A DNA stretch of 64,000 bases. It comes from Streptomyces cavernae (lineage in GTDB: Bacteria; Actinomycetota; Actinomycetes; Streptomycetales; Streptomycetaceae). Positions 53,362 to 64,000 of this stretch are shown piece after piece. A model generated the notes under the pieces. That model worked only from the letters and a program-made list of their open reading frames with translations. It had not been told where the DNA came from and searched no databases. The translations under genes were made by a program, and so were the position numbers. Where the stretch lies: positions 124,001-188,000 of the forward strand of contig NZ_RPDJ01000007.1 in NCBI RefSeq assembly GCF_004023625.1, in the 5' to 3' direction. The first letter of the stretch is position 1. Each line of letters begins with the position of its first letter.

Positions 53362-54372
53362 GTGGATGTTTCGATGGCCCTTTGGGCCGTGACTGTTCTG
53401 GGGCTGGCCGCGCTCATCGCGGTCGACTTCTTCATCGGCCGCAAGCCCCATGACGTGTCGATCAAGGAAGCAGGGATCTGGACCGTCGTCTGGATCGTGC
53501 TGGCCGCTCTCTTCGGGCTGGGCCTGCTCGTGTTCGCCGGCGGACAGCCCGCCGGGGAGTTCTTCGCCGGCTTCATCACCGAGAAGTCGCTGAGCGTCGA
53601 CAACCTCTTCGTGTTCGTCCTCATCATGGGGAAGTTCGCGGTCCCCTCGCAGTACCAGCAGCGCGTACTGCTCGTCGGTGTGCTCATAGCGCTCGTGCTG
53701 CGCGCGATATTCATCGCGGCCGGTGCCGCGATCATCGCCAGCTTCGCGTGGGTGTTCTACATCTTCGGCGCGTTCCTGATCTGGACCGCGTGGAAGCTGA
53801 TCCAGGAGGCCCGAGCCGACGAGCCGGAGGAGGAGTACGAGGAGAACAAGCTCCTCAAGGCGGCCGAGCGGCGGTTCGGCGTGGCCGACCGGTATCACGG
53901 CACCAAGCTGTGGATCGAGCAGAACGGCAAGCGCGTGATGACGCCGATGCTGGTCGTGATGCTGGCCATCGGCACCACCGACGTGCTCTTCGCGCTCGAC
54001 TCCATCCCGGCGATCTTCGGTCTGACGCAGGATCCGTACATCGTCTTCACGGCCAACGCGTTCGCGCTGATGGGTCTGAGGCAGCTGTACTTCCTCATCG
54101 GCGGTCTGCTGAAGAAGCTGGTCCACCTCAGCTACGGCCTGTCGATCATCCTGGGCTTCATCGGCGTCAAGCTGGTGCTGCACGCGCTGCACGAGTCGGG
54201 TGTCCACGTCCCGGAGATCTCCATCCCGGTCTCGCTGGGCGTCATCTGCACCGTCCTGATCGTCACCACGATCACCAGCCTGATGGCCTCCAGGAAGCAG
54301 GCCGCGACCGAGCAGGGTGGACAGCCCGCGGAAGCGGAGGGGACGCAGAAGGACAGCATCGACGTGAAGTAG
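53362..54372 (+). CDS. terC: TerC family integral membrane protein
   Basis: 336 aa with 8-9 transmembrane helices. The motifs SVDNLFVFVLIM and TTDVLFALDSIPAIFG carry the conserved intramembrane Asp residues proposed to bind metal. Related Alx/TerC proteins are linked to Mn2+ homeostasis and to assembling TerD proteins at the membrane. GTG 53362 follows GGAGG by 4 bp; ATG 53374 is possible. Confidence 0.93.
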   Translation: MDVSMALWAVTVLGLAALIAVDFFIGRKPHDVSIKEAGIWTVVWIVLAALFGLGLLVFAGGQPAGEFFAGFITEKSLSVDNLFVFVLIMGKFAVPSQYQQRVLLVGVLIALVLRAIFIAAGAAIIASFAWVFYIFGAFLIWTAWKLIQEARADEPEEEYEENKLLKAAERRFGVADRYHGTKLWIEQNGKRVMTPMLVVMLAIGTTDVLFALDSIPAIFGLTQDPYIVFTANAFALMGLRQLYFLIGGLLKKLVHLSYGLSIILGFIGVKLVLHALHESGVHVPEISIPVSLGVICTVLIVTTITSLMASRKQAATEQGGQPAEAEGTQKDSIDVK

Positions 54373-54401
54373 GCACAGCGCCGACGGTCACATGACCCGG
54401 T

Positions 54402-54425
54402 TGGGCCGCCCCTCGGGGCGGCCCA
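54402..54425. terminator. Bidirectional terminator between terC and MFS gene
   Basis: TGGGCCGCCCC (54402-54412) and GGGGCGGCCCA (54415-54425), 11-bp arms with a 2-nt centre, between convergent genes. Confidence 0.85.
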
Positions 54426-54448
54426 GCGTGTGTGCCACGCGGCGGACC

Positions 54449-55759
54449 TCACGTCGGCTCGGGCTCCGGCTGCGCGGCGACCACGGTCGGCACCGGCCGG
54501 GTCTCCGGCAGCAGGGCGAAGCACGCCAGGCTCAGCAGCCCGATCGCCGTCAGATACGCGGCCACGCCCCACGGCACCCCGGGCCCCTCGGCCACCGCGG
54601 TCGCCACGATCGGCGTGAGCGCCCCGCCCAGCACCCCGCCCAGGTTGTAGCCCACCGCGGCGCCCGTACAGCGCACCCGGGGCTCGTACAGCTCGGGCAG
54701 ATACGCGGCGATCACCGCGAACATCGTGATGAACGCGATCATCGCGACCACGAAACCCAGGAACATCAGCAACGGCTCACCGGTCGACAGCAGTCCGATC
54801 ATCGGGAACATCCACAGCGTGGTGGCGGCGGAGCCCACGAGACACAGTGGGCGCCGACCGTAGCGGTCGCCGAGGACCGCCATCAGCGGCGTCAGAGCGC
54901 CCTTCACGACCACGGCCGCCATGATGCAGGCCAGCATGACCGTGCGGCTCAACCCGAGCCGTTCCACGCCGTACGCCAGGGACCAGGTCGTCACCGCGTA
55001 GAACACGGCGTAACCGATGGCGAGTCCGCCGGCGGTCAGCAGAACGAGCCGCCAGTGGCCGCGCACCACTGCGGCGAGCGGCACCCGCACGGGCCGCTCG
55101 ATCCCCAGGAAGTCGGGGCTCTCCGCGAGCGAACTGCGCAGCCACAGCCCCGCCGCCGCGAGCACCCCCGCGGCCCAGAACGGCACCCGCCACCCCCAGG
55201 ACGCGAACTGGGCCTCCGAGAGCGTCGCCGACAGGCCCAGCATCACGCCGTTGGCGAGCAGGAATCCCACCGCCGGGCCGATCTGCGGGAAGCTCGACCA
55301 CAGCCCGCGCCGATCGGCGGGCGCGTGCTCCGTGGTCAGCAACACGGCCCCGCCCCACTCACCGCCGAGTCCGAGACCCTGCAGAAAGCGCAGCACCAGC
55401 AGGAGTACGGGAGCGGTCACACCGATCGCGTCGTACGTCGGAACGCAGCCGACGGCGACGGTCGCCGCGCCGGTCAGCAACAGGGAGACGACCAGGACCG
55501 GCCGCCGTCCGTGCCGGTCCCCGATGTGCCCGAACAGCACGGAACCGAGCGGCCGGGCCACGAAGCCCACCCCGAACGTCGCGAAGGCCGCGAGGGTGCC
55601 CGCGACCGGGGAGAACGTGGGGAAGAACAGCGGTCCCAGGACCAGGGCGGCCGCGGTCCCGTAGATGAAGAAGTCGTAGAACTCGATGGCCGTCCCGGCG
55701 AGCGAGGCCGTCGCCAGCCGGAACATGGAGGGTCTTCTCACGGACCGTGCATCGCGCAT
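54449..55759 (-). CDS. MFS transporter, metabolite:H+ symporter (MHS) type
   Basis: 436 aa with 12 transmembrane helices. TAIEFYDFFIYGTAA in TM1, FGHIGDRHGRRPVL after TM2, RFLQGLGLGGEWGGA in TM4 and GDRYGRRPL identify the MHS/ProP/ShiA-like group that imports organic acids or betaine-like solutes. Starts at 55777 (GTG) or 55726 (ATG) are alternatives. Confidence 0.88.
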   Translation of the reverse strand: MRDARSVRRPSMFRLATASLAGTAIEFYDFFIYGTAAALVLGPLFFPTFSPVAGTLAAFATFGVGFVARPLGSVLFGHIGDRHGRRPVLVVSLLLTGAATVAVGCVPTYDAIGVTAPVLLLVLRFLQGLGLGGEWGGAVLLTTEHAPADRRGLWSSFPQIGPAVGFLLANGVMLGLSATLSEAQFASWGWRVPFWAAGVLAAAGLWLRSSLAESPDFLGIERPVRVPLAAVVRGHWRLVLLTAGGLAIGYAVFYAVTTWSLAYGVERLGLSRTVMLACIMAAVVVKGALTPLMAVLGDRYGRRPLCLVGSAATTLWMFPMIGLLSTGEPLLMFLGFVVAMIAFITMFAVIAAYLPELYEPRVRCTGAAVGYNLGGVLGGALTPIVATAVAEGPGVPWGVAAYLTAIGLLSLACFALLPETRPVPTVVAAQPEPEPT

Positions 55760-55819
55760 GCCGCGACAACTACCCACCGTGATCGACGGTTACGGGGGCG
55801 TGCGGGGGCGCGTACGAGA

Positions 55820-56869
55820 TCAGTAGGTGACGGTCACGCGCCGGGCCGCGCCGTCCACGCGGACCAGTCCTCCATAGGGGATGACGAGTTGGGGGTCCGT
55901 GTGACCGAAGTCCACGTCGAAGACGACCATCGTCTCCGGGGCGTACCTGTCCACGGCCCGCAGCACGGCCTCCCGCTGGTCCCGCGCGTAACGCAGCCTC
56001 GCCTCGGTGTCGTTGGGCCTGTCGAAGGACCATCGCTTGGGGCGGCCCCACAGCAGGGCCGGGAAAGCGCCGAGCAGTCCCCGTTCACCCATGCTGCGCA
56101 GGATCCGGAACACTTCGTCGGCGCCGGGCATGTCCTCGGAAGTCTCCAGGAACAGCACTCCGCCCGCGGATTCGTCGACGATCTCCCGGTCGGCCATCAG
56201 CAGCCAGGACAGAATCTCGATGTTGCCGCCCCAGGAGCGGCCCTCCACCACCCGCTCGGGGCCGTGCCACGTCCAGCCGGTGCCCTCCTCCGTGGGCGGC
56301 TCCGAGGCAAAGCTCTCCGGGTCCTCCCAGGGCAGGTCCACATCCCGGAACCGCTCCGCGGGCCGCAGTTCGTACGGTCCCGACGAGAACAGCGCGGCCC
56401 GCAGGGAGTCGGCGGTGAGCGGGGCCATGGCTCCCGGGCGGCCCAGTTCGCACATGACGGTCGCGCCGTGGTAACCGACGATCCCGCTGGTGCGCAGGTA
56501 CGCCAGCAGGTTGGTGTTGTCGCTCATACCGAAGAACGGCTTCGGGTTGGCCCGCAGCAACTCCCGGTCGAGGAACGGCAGCACCGTGATCTGGTCGTCT
56601 CCGCCGATGCTCGCGATCACCGCCTTCACGGTCGGATCGGCGAAGGCCGCGTGGATGTCGTCGGCACGCGCCCGTGGGCTCGCGCCCATCACCCGGGTCG
56701 CCGGATACTCGACCGGTTCGAGCCCGAACTCCTTCCGCAGCCGCTCGAGTCCCAGTTCGTACGGGAGCGGAAAGAGCCCCGGCAGCCCGGCGGACGGGGA
56801 GATCACCGCGATACGGTCCCCGGGCGCGGGCTTGGGCGGGTACACCGGTACGGGTAACGCGCTTGTCAT
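55820..56869 (-). CDS. S66 family peptidase (LD-carboxypeptidase/MccF-like)
   Basis: 349 aa. Nucleophile in F-G-M-S-D-N-T-N, glutamate region GGNIEILSWLL and catalytic His in DFGHTDPQ form the S66 Ser-Glu-His triad. The family removes D-Ala from murein tetrapeptides (LdcA) or detoxifies microcin C-like nucleotides (MccF). The insert around WHGPERVVEGRSWGG is nearer to MccF-like members. Confidence 0.88.
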   Translation of the reverse strand: MTSALPVPVYPPKPAPGDRIAVISPSAGLPGLFPLPYELGLERLRKEFGLEPVEYPATRVMGASPRARADDIHAAFADPTVKAVIASIGGDDQITVLPFLDRELLRANPKPFFGMSDNTNLLAYLRTSGIVGYHGATVMCELGRPGAMAPLTADSLRAALFSSGPYELRPAERFRDVDLPWEDPESFASEPPTEEGTGWTWHGPERVVEGRSWGGNIEILSWLLMADREIVDESAGGVLFLETSEDMPGADEVFRILRSMGERGLLGAFPALLWGRPKRWSFDRPNDTEARLRYARDQREAVLRAVDRYAPETMVVFDVDFGHTDPQLVIPYGGLVRVDGAARRVTVTY

Positions 56870-56978
56870 GAGCGGAGCCTACGGCCCGCTCACGTGTCGT
56901 CGCACCGTGATAAACCGGAGCTACGAACACAGCCTTCGAGCCTGTGCACATGGCTCGGGCCACAGGACCGGAGGAACA

Positions 56979-57452
56979 GTGCCCCGCACTCTCGCCAACG
57001 CCCCCATCATGATCCTCAACGGGCCCAACCTGAACCTGCTCGGCCAGCGCCAGCCCGAGATCTACGGCTCCGACACGCTCGCCGACGTGGAGGCGCTGTG
57101 CGCGAAGGCTGCGGCGGCACACGGCGGCACGGTGGACTTCCGCCAGTCCAACCACGAGGGGGAACTGGTCGACTGGATCCACGAGGCACGGCTGAACCAC
57201 GTCGGCATCGTGATCAACCCCGGCGCCTACTCCCACACTTCCGTCGCGATTCTGGATGCCCTCAACACCTGTGACGGGCTGCCGGTGCTGGAGGTCCACA
57301 TCTCCAACATCCACAAGCGGGAGGAGTTCCGCCACCACTCCTACGTCTCCCTGCGCGCCGACGGGGTCATCGCCGGATGCGGGGTGCAGGGGTACGTGTT
57401 CGGCGTCGAGCGGGTGGCGGCGCTGGCGGGGGTGGCGTCGGCGGACGCTTGA
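56979..57452 (+). CDS. aroQ: Type II 3-dehydroquinate dehydratase
   Basis: 157 aa, the standard length. N-G-P-N-L-N-L-L-G, then the flexible-lid R-Q-P-E-I-Y-G with catalytic Tyr, NPGAYSHTS, HISNIHKRE and FRHHS are all present. Converts 3-dehydroquinate to 3-dehydroshikimate in the shikimate pathway. GTG start with GGAGGA 6 bp upstream. Confidence 0.95.
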   Translation: MPRTLANAPIMILNGPNLNLLGQRQPEIYGSDTLADVEALCAKAAAAHGGTVDFRQSNHEGELVDWIHEARLNHVGIVINPGAYSHTSVAILDALNTCDGLPVLEVHISNIHKREEFRHHSYVSLRADGVIAGCGVQGYVFGVERVAALAGVASADA

Positions 57453-57865
57453 CGGGCGGTGGGTGTCGCTCGGCCTGCGGGTGATGGTGGGCCCTGTGGA
57501 CGGTGGCGACCACCGGGTGGCGGCGGCACCGCACGCAAGGCCGGCCGCCACCGCGGCGGGGCCGCCGGCCGAGGGCGGGGATCGGAGAGGCCGACGGCCC
57601 ACCGCGCAGGAGCCGTCATCCTGTGCGGTACTGAACCAAGTTGAGCGCGCAACCGTCTGCGCGGGGAGCGCGTGCGGGGCGCCAACGTGTGCGCTCGTTT
57701 CACACGGGGCGCGCGACCGCGCGGGGACTTCCGCGCCCGCACGCCGATCGCCGGGGCGGGTGAGGACCGCGGGAGCACTGACCGGTGCGTGGGGCCGGGG
57801 TGCCGGGCCCGGGACCGGGAGCCTGGGCCTGGCCCTTCGGCGGGTCGAGGTAGGGCGTTGTGCGG
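57453..57865. other. Gap of 413 bp without a gene
   Basis: Between the convergent aroQ and MBL hydrolase genes. GGCCGGC and GCCGGCC arms near 57539-57570 could form the aroQ terminator. I see no credible coding frame. Confidence 0.5.
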
Positions 57866-58522
57866 CTACCAGCCCCGCGCGCGCCACTCCGGAAGCTGCG
57901 GTCGTTCCGCGCCCAGCGTGGTGTCGTTGCCGTGGCCGGGGTAGACCCAGGTCTCGTCGGGCAGCACGGCGAAGATCTTGGTCTCCACGTCGTGCAGCAG
58001 ACTGGCGAAGGCGTCCGGGTCCTTGCGGGTGTTGCCGACGCCCCCCGGGAACAGACAGTCCCCGGTGAACACGTGCGGGTGTCCATGCGGGTCGTCGTAG
58101 ACCAGGGCGATCGAACCCGGAGTGTGGCCCACCAGGTGGCGGGCGGTGAGCTCCACGCGTCCCACCCGGATCACATCGCCGTCCGAGACGAGGACATCGG
58201 TCGCTACGGGGATGCCCTCGGCGTCGTCGCGGCCCGCGTAGGTGCGCGCGCCCGTGGCCGCCACCACCTCTTCGAGCGCCTGCCAGTGGTCGCCGTGCCG
58301 GTGCGTGGTGACGACGGACGCGATGCCGTCGTCACCAATCAGCCGCAGCAGCGTCTCGGGCTCGTTGGCCGCGTCGATCAGCAGTTGCTCGTCGGTGGCC
58401 CGGCAGCGCAGCAGATAGGCGTTGTTGTTCATGGGGCCGACCGCGACCTTCGAGATCATCAGGTCCTTCAGCTCATGCACATCCGCAGGGCCGCCGACCG
58501 TCACCGCTCCGCTGTACGTCAT
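57866..58522 (-). CDS. MBL-fold metallo-hydrolase (glyoxalase II-like)
   Basis: 218 aa. Metal motif T-H-R-H-G-D-H, then VGHTPGS, TGDCLFPGGVGN and YPGHGNDTTLG, the glyoxalase II-like arrangement. Probably a thioester or lactone hydrolase. The MDMPI gene lies 36 bp upstream on the same strand, suggesting a mycothiol-linked detoxification pair. Confidence 0.9.
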   Translation of the reverse strand: MTYSGAVTVGGPADVHELKDLMISKVAVGPMNNNAYLLRCRATDEQLLIDAANEPETLLRLIGDDGIASVVTTHRHGDHWQALEEVVAATGARTYAGRDDAEGIPVATDVLVSDGDVIRVGRVELTARHLVGHTPGSIALVYDDPHGHPHVFTGDCLFPGGVGNTRKDPDAFASLLHDVETKIFAVLPDETWVYPGHGNDTTLGAERPQLPEWRARGW

Positions 58523-58558
58523 ACCGGTCACCCTATAGCGAGCGAAGGACCGGTCACC

Positions 58559-59248
58559 CTACAGCGGGGGAAGGACGGGGAGAGGGCCGCCGTGGGTGGT
58601 CAGCGCCGATCCGTCGCGCCGGCCTGCGAGCCAGCCCAGCAGGTCGGGTGCGGGCCCCGTCACCGTGATCGCGGGTTCGCCCGCCCGGCCCGTGCGCCAC
58701 GCGCGCGTGCCGTCCGTCAGGCGCACCGGGGCCACCCCCGCGCCGAGGCTCCCGCTGAAGCGGTCGGCGAGGAAGGTGATCTCCCGCTCGGTGAACTCCT
58801 CGGGCAGGTCCTCCAGCTCGTAGCCGATGCCGAGGTCCGCGTGATGGATCTCGATCTCGATCCAGCGCCGGAAGGGCAGGCGCGAGGCAGTGTCGGTGAC
58901 GCCGTTGCGCAGTTCCACCGTGCGGGACCAGTCGGCGTAGGCGGACGTCGTCTCCTGGAAGCGTGCCGCGCTCTCCCGCAGGTCGGCGAGGTGTGCCTCG
59001 AGCGGGCGGGACGCGTCACGTTCGATCTCGGCGTCCCGGGCGCCTTCCGAGGAGTACATGGGCCGCCCCCGGAGGACGTTCACGAGCGCGTCCGCGTTGC
59101 GGGCGAGGTGGGCGAGGACATGGCCGCGGCTCCAGCCGGGCAGCCGGGACGGCCCGGCGGCCGCCGCGTCGTCGAGTTTCGCGGCTGCGGTCAGCAGCCG
59201 CTCGGTCGCGTCACGTACAGACGCCAGGTCGCGCACATGATCGTTCAT
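58559..59248 (-). CDS. Maleylpyruvate isomerase-family (MDMPI) mycothiol-dependent protein
   Basis: 229 aa. The DinB-like four-helix N-terminal domain has LPGWSRGHVLAHLARNADAL and EIEIHHADLG, giving the three metal-binding histidines of mycothiol-dependent maleylpyruvate isomerase. An SCP-like C-terminal part follows. Probably uses mycothiol. Operon with the MBL hydrolase; divergent from uvrA. Confidence 0.88.
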   Translation of the reverse strand: MNDHVRDLASVRDATERLLTAAAKLDDAAAAGPSRLPGWSRGHVLAHLARNADALVNVLRGRPMYSSEGARDAEIERDASRPLEAHLADLRESAARFQETTSAYADWSRTVELRNGVTDTASRLPFRRWIEIEIHHADLGIGYELEDLPEEFTEREITFLADRFSGSLGAGVAPVRLTDGTRAWRTGRAGEPAITVTGPAPDLLGWLAGRRDGSALTTHGGPLPVLPPL

Positions 59249-59357
59249 GGCGCCGACGATAGTCCCGCCACCCGATCGGGTGAAGGTGGCTCACCCCGAC
59301 CCTAAATCGAAAGTGCGTGCTATAGGCTCGGTCGAGGCGTCGGGCATGCTGGGTGGT

Positions 59358-59395
59358 CCGGGATTGTTCTCATCCACCGGGATTGTTCTCATCCA
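59358..59395. repeat. Tandem duplication, 2 x 19 bp, upstream of uvrA
   Basis: CCGGGATTGTTCTCATCCA at 59358-59376 and 59377-59395, identical, 20 bp upstream of the uvrA promoter motif. Confidence 0.95.
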
Positions 59396-59414
59396 ATGGG
59401 AAACCAGACCGGCG

Positions 59415-59437
59415 CTGTCAGTGGGTCCCCCTAGTCT
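59415..59437 (+). promoter_or_regulatory. PafBC-type DNA-damage promoter of uvrA
   Basis: CTGTCAGTG (59415-59423), 8-bp spacer, TAGTCT (59432-59437); 8 of 9 bases plus the full -10 match TTGTCAGTG-N8-TAnnnT. It leaves a leader of about 50 nt. Confidence 0.8.
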
Positions 59438-59492
59438 GTGAAGGACGGGGGCCTCGCCCCTGTCACATCTCCCAAGAAAGGTGCGGACCGGC

Positions 59493-62486
<2,994 letters not shown>

Positions 62487-62489
62487 GGA

Positions 62490-62540
62490 GGCGCTGCGCC
62501 GCGGGCGGACAAGCCGCGCCCGCGGCGCAGCGCCTTCTTC
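62490..62540 (+). terminator. uvrA terminator
   Basis: Perfect 18-bp arms (62490-62507 and 62517-62534) with a 9-nt loop, followed by TTCTTC, 3 bp after the uvrA stop. The remaining gap to 62,700 holds no gene. Confidence 0.92.
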
Positions 62541-62700
62541 ACCGTTACGGTAGGTGCCCTGGCGATCTCAAGGCTCAAGGAGCCGACGAAAGCGCGGCCG
62601 CCCGCGCCGCTGCCGGGGCGGTGCCGTGCTTCCGCGGGCCCGCGGACGTGGCGGTGGCCGTGCCGGTGGCGCCGGCAACGGTGGCAACCACCTGAGCGTC

Positions 62701-63609
62701 CTAAGCCAGTTCGGAGGCGTACGGCGGCTCCGCGCCCGCCCGTGAACAGGTGATCGCCGCCGCGCGCGCGGCCAGCCGCAGCAGTTCGCCCCAGCCCGTG
62801 GCGCCCAGCCCGGTCAGGGCTTCGGCGGAGAGCGCGTCTCGGGTGGCCAGGCCGTGCAGCAGCGCCGCGTTCACTGTGTCGCCGGCGCCGATGGTGTCCA
62901 CCACGTCGACCCGTTCACCGGGGACGGTGTACTCGGTCCCGTCCCGGGTGAACGCGGTCAGTCCGTCGCCGCCCCGGGTGACCACTACGGCCGCCGGTCC
63001 GGCCGCCAGCCACTCGCGCGGCGAACCGCCCAGCCACTGGGCGTCCTCCTGGGAGAGCTTGAGCAGCGAGACCGAGGGGAGCCAGCTCTTGAAACGGGCC
63101 CGGTAGGCGTCGGCGTCCGGGATCAGACCGGCCCGGATGTTGGGGTCCAGCGCCGTGAACAGACCTCGCGCGGAAGCACCGCGCATCAGTTCCTCGTACG
63201 CGGTCGCGCCCGGTTCGAGGACGAGCGAGCACGTGCCGAAGGACACCGCCCGCGCTCCGGTGGGGAGTCCGCCCACCCCGCCGTCGAAGAGCCGGTCGGC
63301 CGTGCCGTCGACGTAGAAGGAGTAGCGTGCGGAGCCGTCCGCTCCGATCGACGCGACCGCCAGCGTCGTCGGTTCCCCGCCGCGCTGTACCTGCGTGACG
63401 TCGACACCCGCCGCGCGCAGCCCGTCGAGCAGGGCATCACCGAAGGCGTCGTGGGAGACGCGGGAGCAGAAGGCAGTGGGGGAGCCGAGGCGGCCGAGGG
63501 CCACGGCGGTGTTGTAGGGGCCGCCGCCCAGGCGCGGACTCAGCGCGGCGAGCGCGCCCGCTCCCTGCGGTACCAGGTCGATCAGGGCCTCACCGGCTAC
63601 GACGATCAC
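62701..63609 (-). CDS. PfkB-family sugar kinase (fructokinase-like)
   Basis: 302 aa. VVAGEALIDLVPQG at the N-terminus, LGGGPYNTAVALGRLG (substrate site), and D-T-I-G-A-G-D-T-V with the catalytic Asp: fructokinase/ribokinase type. Its GTG start overlaps the stop of the LacI regulator by 4 bp (GTGA), so it is coupled to and probably controlled with that regulator. Confidence 0.9.
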   Translation of the reverse strand: MIVVAGEALIDLVPQGAGALAALSPRLGGGPYNTAVALGRLGSPTAFCSRVSHDAFGDALLDGLRAAGVDVTQVQRGGEPTTLAVASIGADGSARYSFYVDGTADRLFDGGVGGLPTGARAVSFGTCSLVLEPGATAYEELMRGASARGLFTALDPNIRAGLIPDADAYRARFKSWLPSVSLLKLSQEDAQWLGGSPREWLAAGPAAVVVTRGGDGLTAFTRDGTEYTVPGERVDVVDTIGAGDTVNAALLHGLATRDALSAEALTGLGATGWGELLRLAARAAAITCSRAGAEPPYASELA

Positions 63610-64000
63610 GAGACGGTTCCTTTCCCGGAGCAGCCGCACGACGTGCGGTGGACGAAGGTGCAGGGCAGCCGGAGAGTGCGGGAGGGGCGGCCGGGGGCGG
63701 CCAGCCGGTCCAGCAGGAGCCGGACGGCCTCGGCGCCGATCTCCCGGCTGGGCTGGGAGACCGCGGTGAGCCGGGGCTCGAACAGGTCTGCCCAGGAGAA
63801 GTCGTCGAAGCAGCAGAGCGCCACGTCACCGGGAACCGACAGGTTCCGCTCACGCAGCGCGCGCAGGGCGCCGATCGTCATCGTGTTGTTGGCGGTGATC
63901 AGCGCGGTGGGCGGGGCGGTGCCGGAGAGCAGGGCACGGGTCGCGCGCTCGGCCGACTCCGCCTCGGAGTTGCCGGGCGCCACCAGGTCCTCGTCGTAGG
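63606..64000 (-). CDS. LacI family regulator, C-terminal part (truncated by the window edge)
   Basis: About 131 residues of the periplasmic-binding-like ligand domain are present: TALITANNTMTIGALRALRE, VALCCFDDFSWADLFEPRLTAVSQP and the C-terminal LPCTFVHRTSCGC, standard for LacI proteins. The N-terminal HTH lies outside the window. Overlaps the sugar kinase start by 4 bp. Confidence 0.88.
   Translation of the reverse strand, partial: YDEDLVAPGNSEAESAERATRALLSGTAPPTALITANNTMTIGALRALRERNLSVPGDVALCCFDDFSWADLFEPRLTAVSQPSREIGAEAVRLLLDRLAAPGRPSRTLRLPCTFVHRTSCGCSGKGTVS

Noticed and set aside
57753..57790. GGTCAGTG on the minus strand as another PafBC-type site
   Set aside because: No TAnnnT lies at the 8-bp spacing and it points into a gap without a suitable gene.
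59358..59395. LexA-type SOS box in the uvrA upstream repeat
   Set aside because: The repeats hold TGTTC but not the GAAC-N4-GTTC palindrome expected for actinobacterial LexA.
62554..62745. Short Arg/Gly-rich frame after uvrA
   Set aside because: No ribosome site, low-complexity composition, overlaps the end of the opposite-strand kinase.

Overview
The window is chromosomal DNA from a Streptomyces or a very close relative. GC content is very high, start codons are often GTG, and several families typical of the genus are present: the SPW_0924 small protein, the ATP-binding/DUF5753/DUF397 regulatory set, multi-domain S1 protein, a mycothiol-dependent isomerase-like protein and TerD-fusion proteins. 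The content (rpsA, coaE, uvrB, uvrA) is that of the conserved chromosome core, not of a terminal arm. I found no insertion sequence, integrase, CRISPR array or prophage.

Layout. 1-6.6 kb: secreted lytic transglycosylase, SPW_0924 protein, DUF3068 membrane protein, and a methyltransferase-hrpB pair on the minus strand. 6.6-13 kb: rpsA, PAC2 protein, coaE, TPR protein, a GNAT-like acyltransferase, DoxX. 13-20 kb: S4 RNA-binding protein, family-5 uracil-DNA glycosylase with prolyl aminopeptidase, then a GntR-controlled NCS1 transporter plus Asp/Glu-racemase-like enzyme, and a RidA/gamma-carbonic-anhydrase pair. 20-25 kb: nucleotidyltransferase, then an uncharacterised protein (DUF7873-like) followed by an RNA locus holding two tRNA-like domains in circularly permuted order and closed by a strong terminator, then a FUSC protein. 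25-32 kb: MTA/SAH-type deaminase, the ATP-binding/XRE-DUF5753/DUF397 regulatory cluster, a protein phosphatase and a MocR regulator. 33-45 kb: orphan gltD, DUF1772, DUF2293, a uridine-kinase homologue without a P-loop, CBS protein, CorA, psuG with a PfkB sugar kinase, mycothiol/glutathione-independent-type FdhA, GlsB-type protein, MFS exporter. 45-64 kb: ogt, secreted GDPD, MHYT protein, uvrB, terD, terD-FtsK-like fusion, terC behind a candidate yybP-ykoY riboswitch, an MHS-type MFS transporter, S66 peptidase, aroQ, MBL hydrolase, MDMPI protein, uvrA, and a PfkB kinase with the truncated end of its LacI regulator.

Main points. (1) The most unusual element is at 22,596-22,839: two tandem tRNA-like cloverleaves in which the T-arm/3' acceptor half precedes the 5' acceptor/D-arm half. 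Both 7-bp acceptor helices pair perfectly only in this permuted order. (2) uvrB and ogt carry exact matches, and uvrA and terD near matches, to the actinobacterial RecA-independent (PafBC-type) damage promoter TTGTCAGTG-N8-TAnnnT, which points to shared DNA-damage control of this region. For uvrB and ogt the motif lies so close to the start codon that the mRNAs should be leaderless. (3) Many intergenic gaps contain unrelated tandem minisatellites with units of 22-37 bp, each private to its gap.
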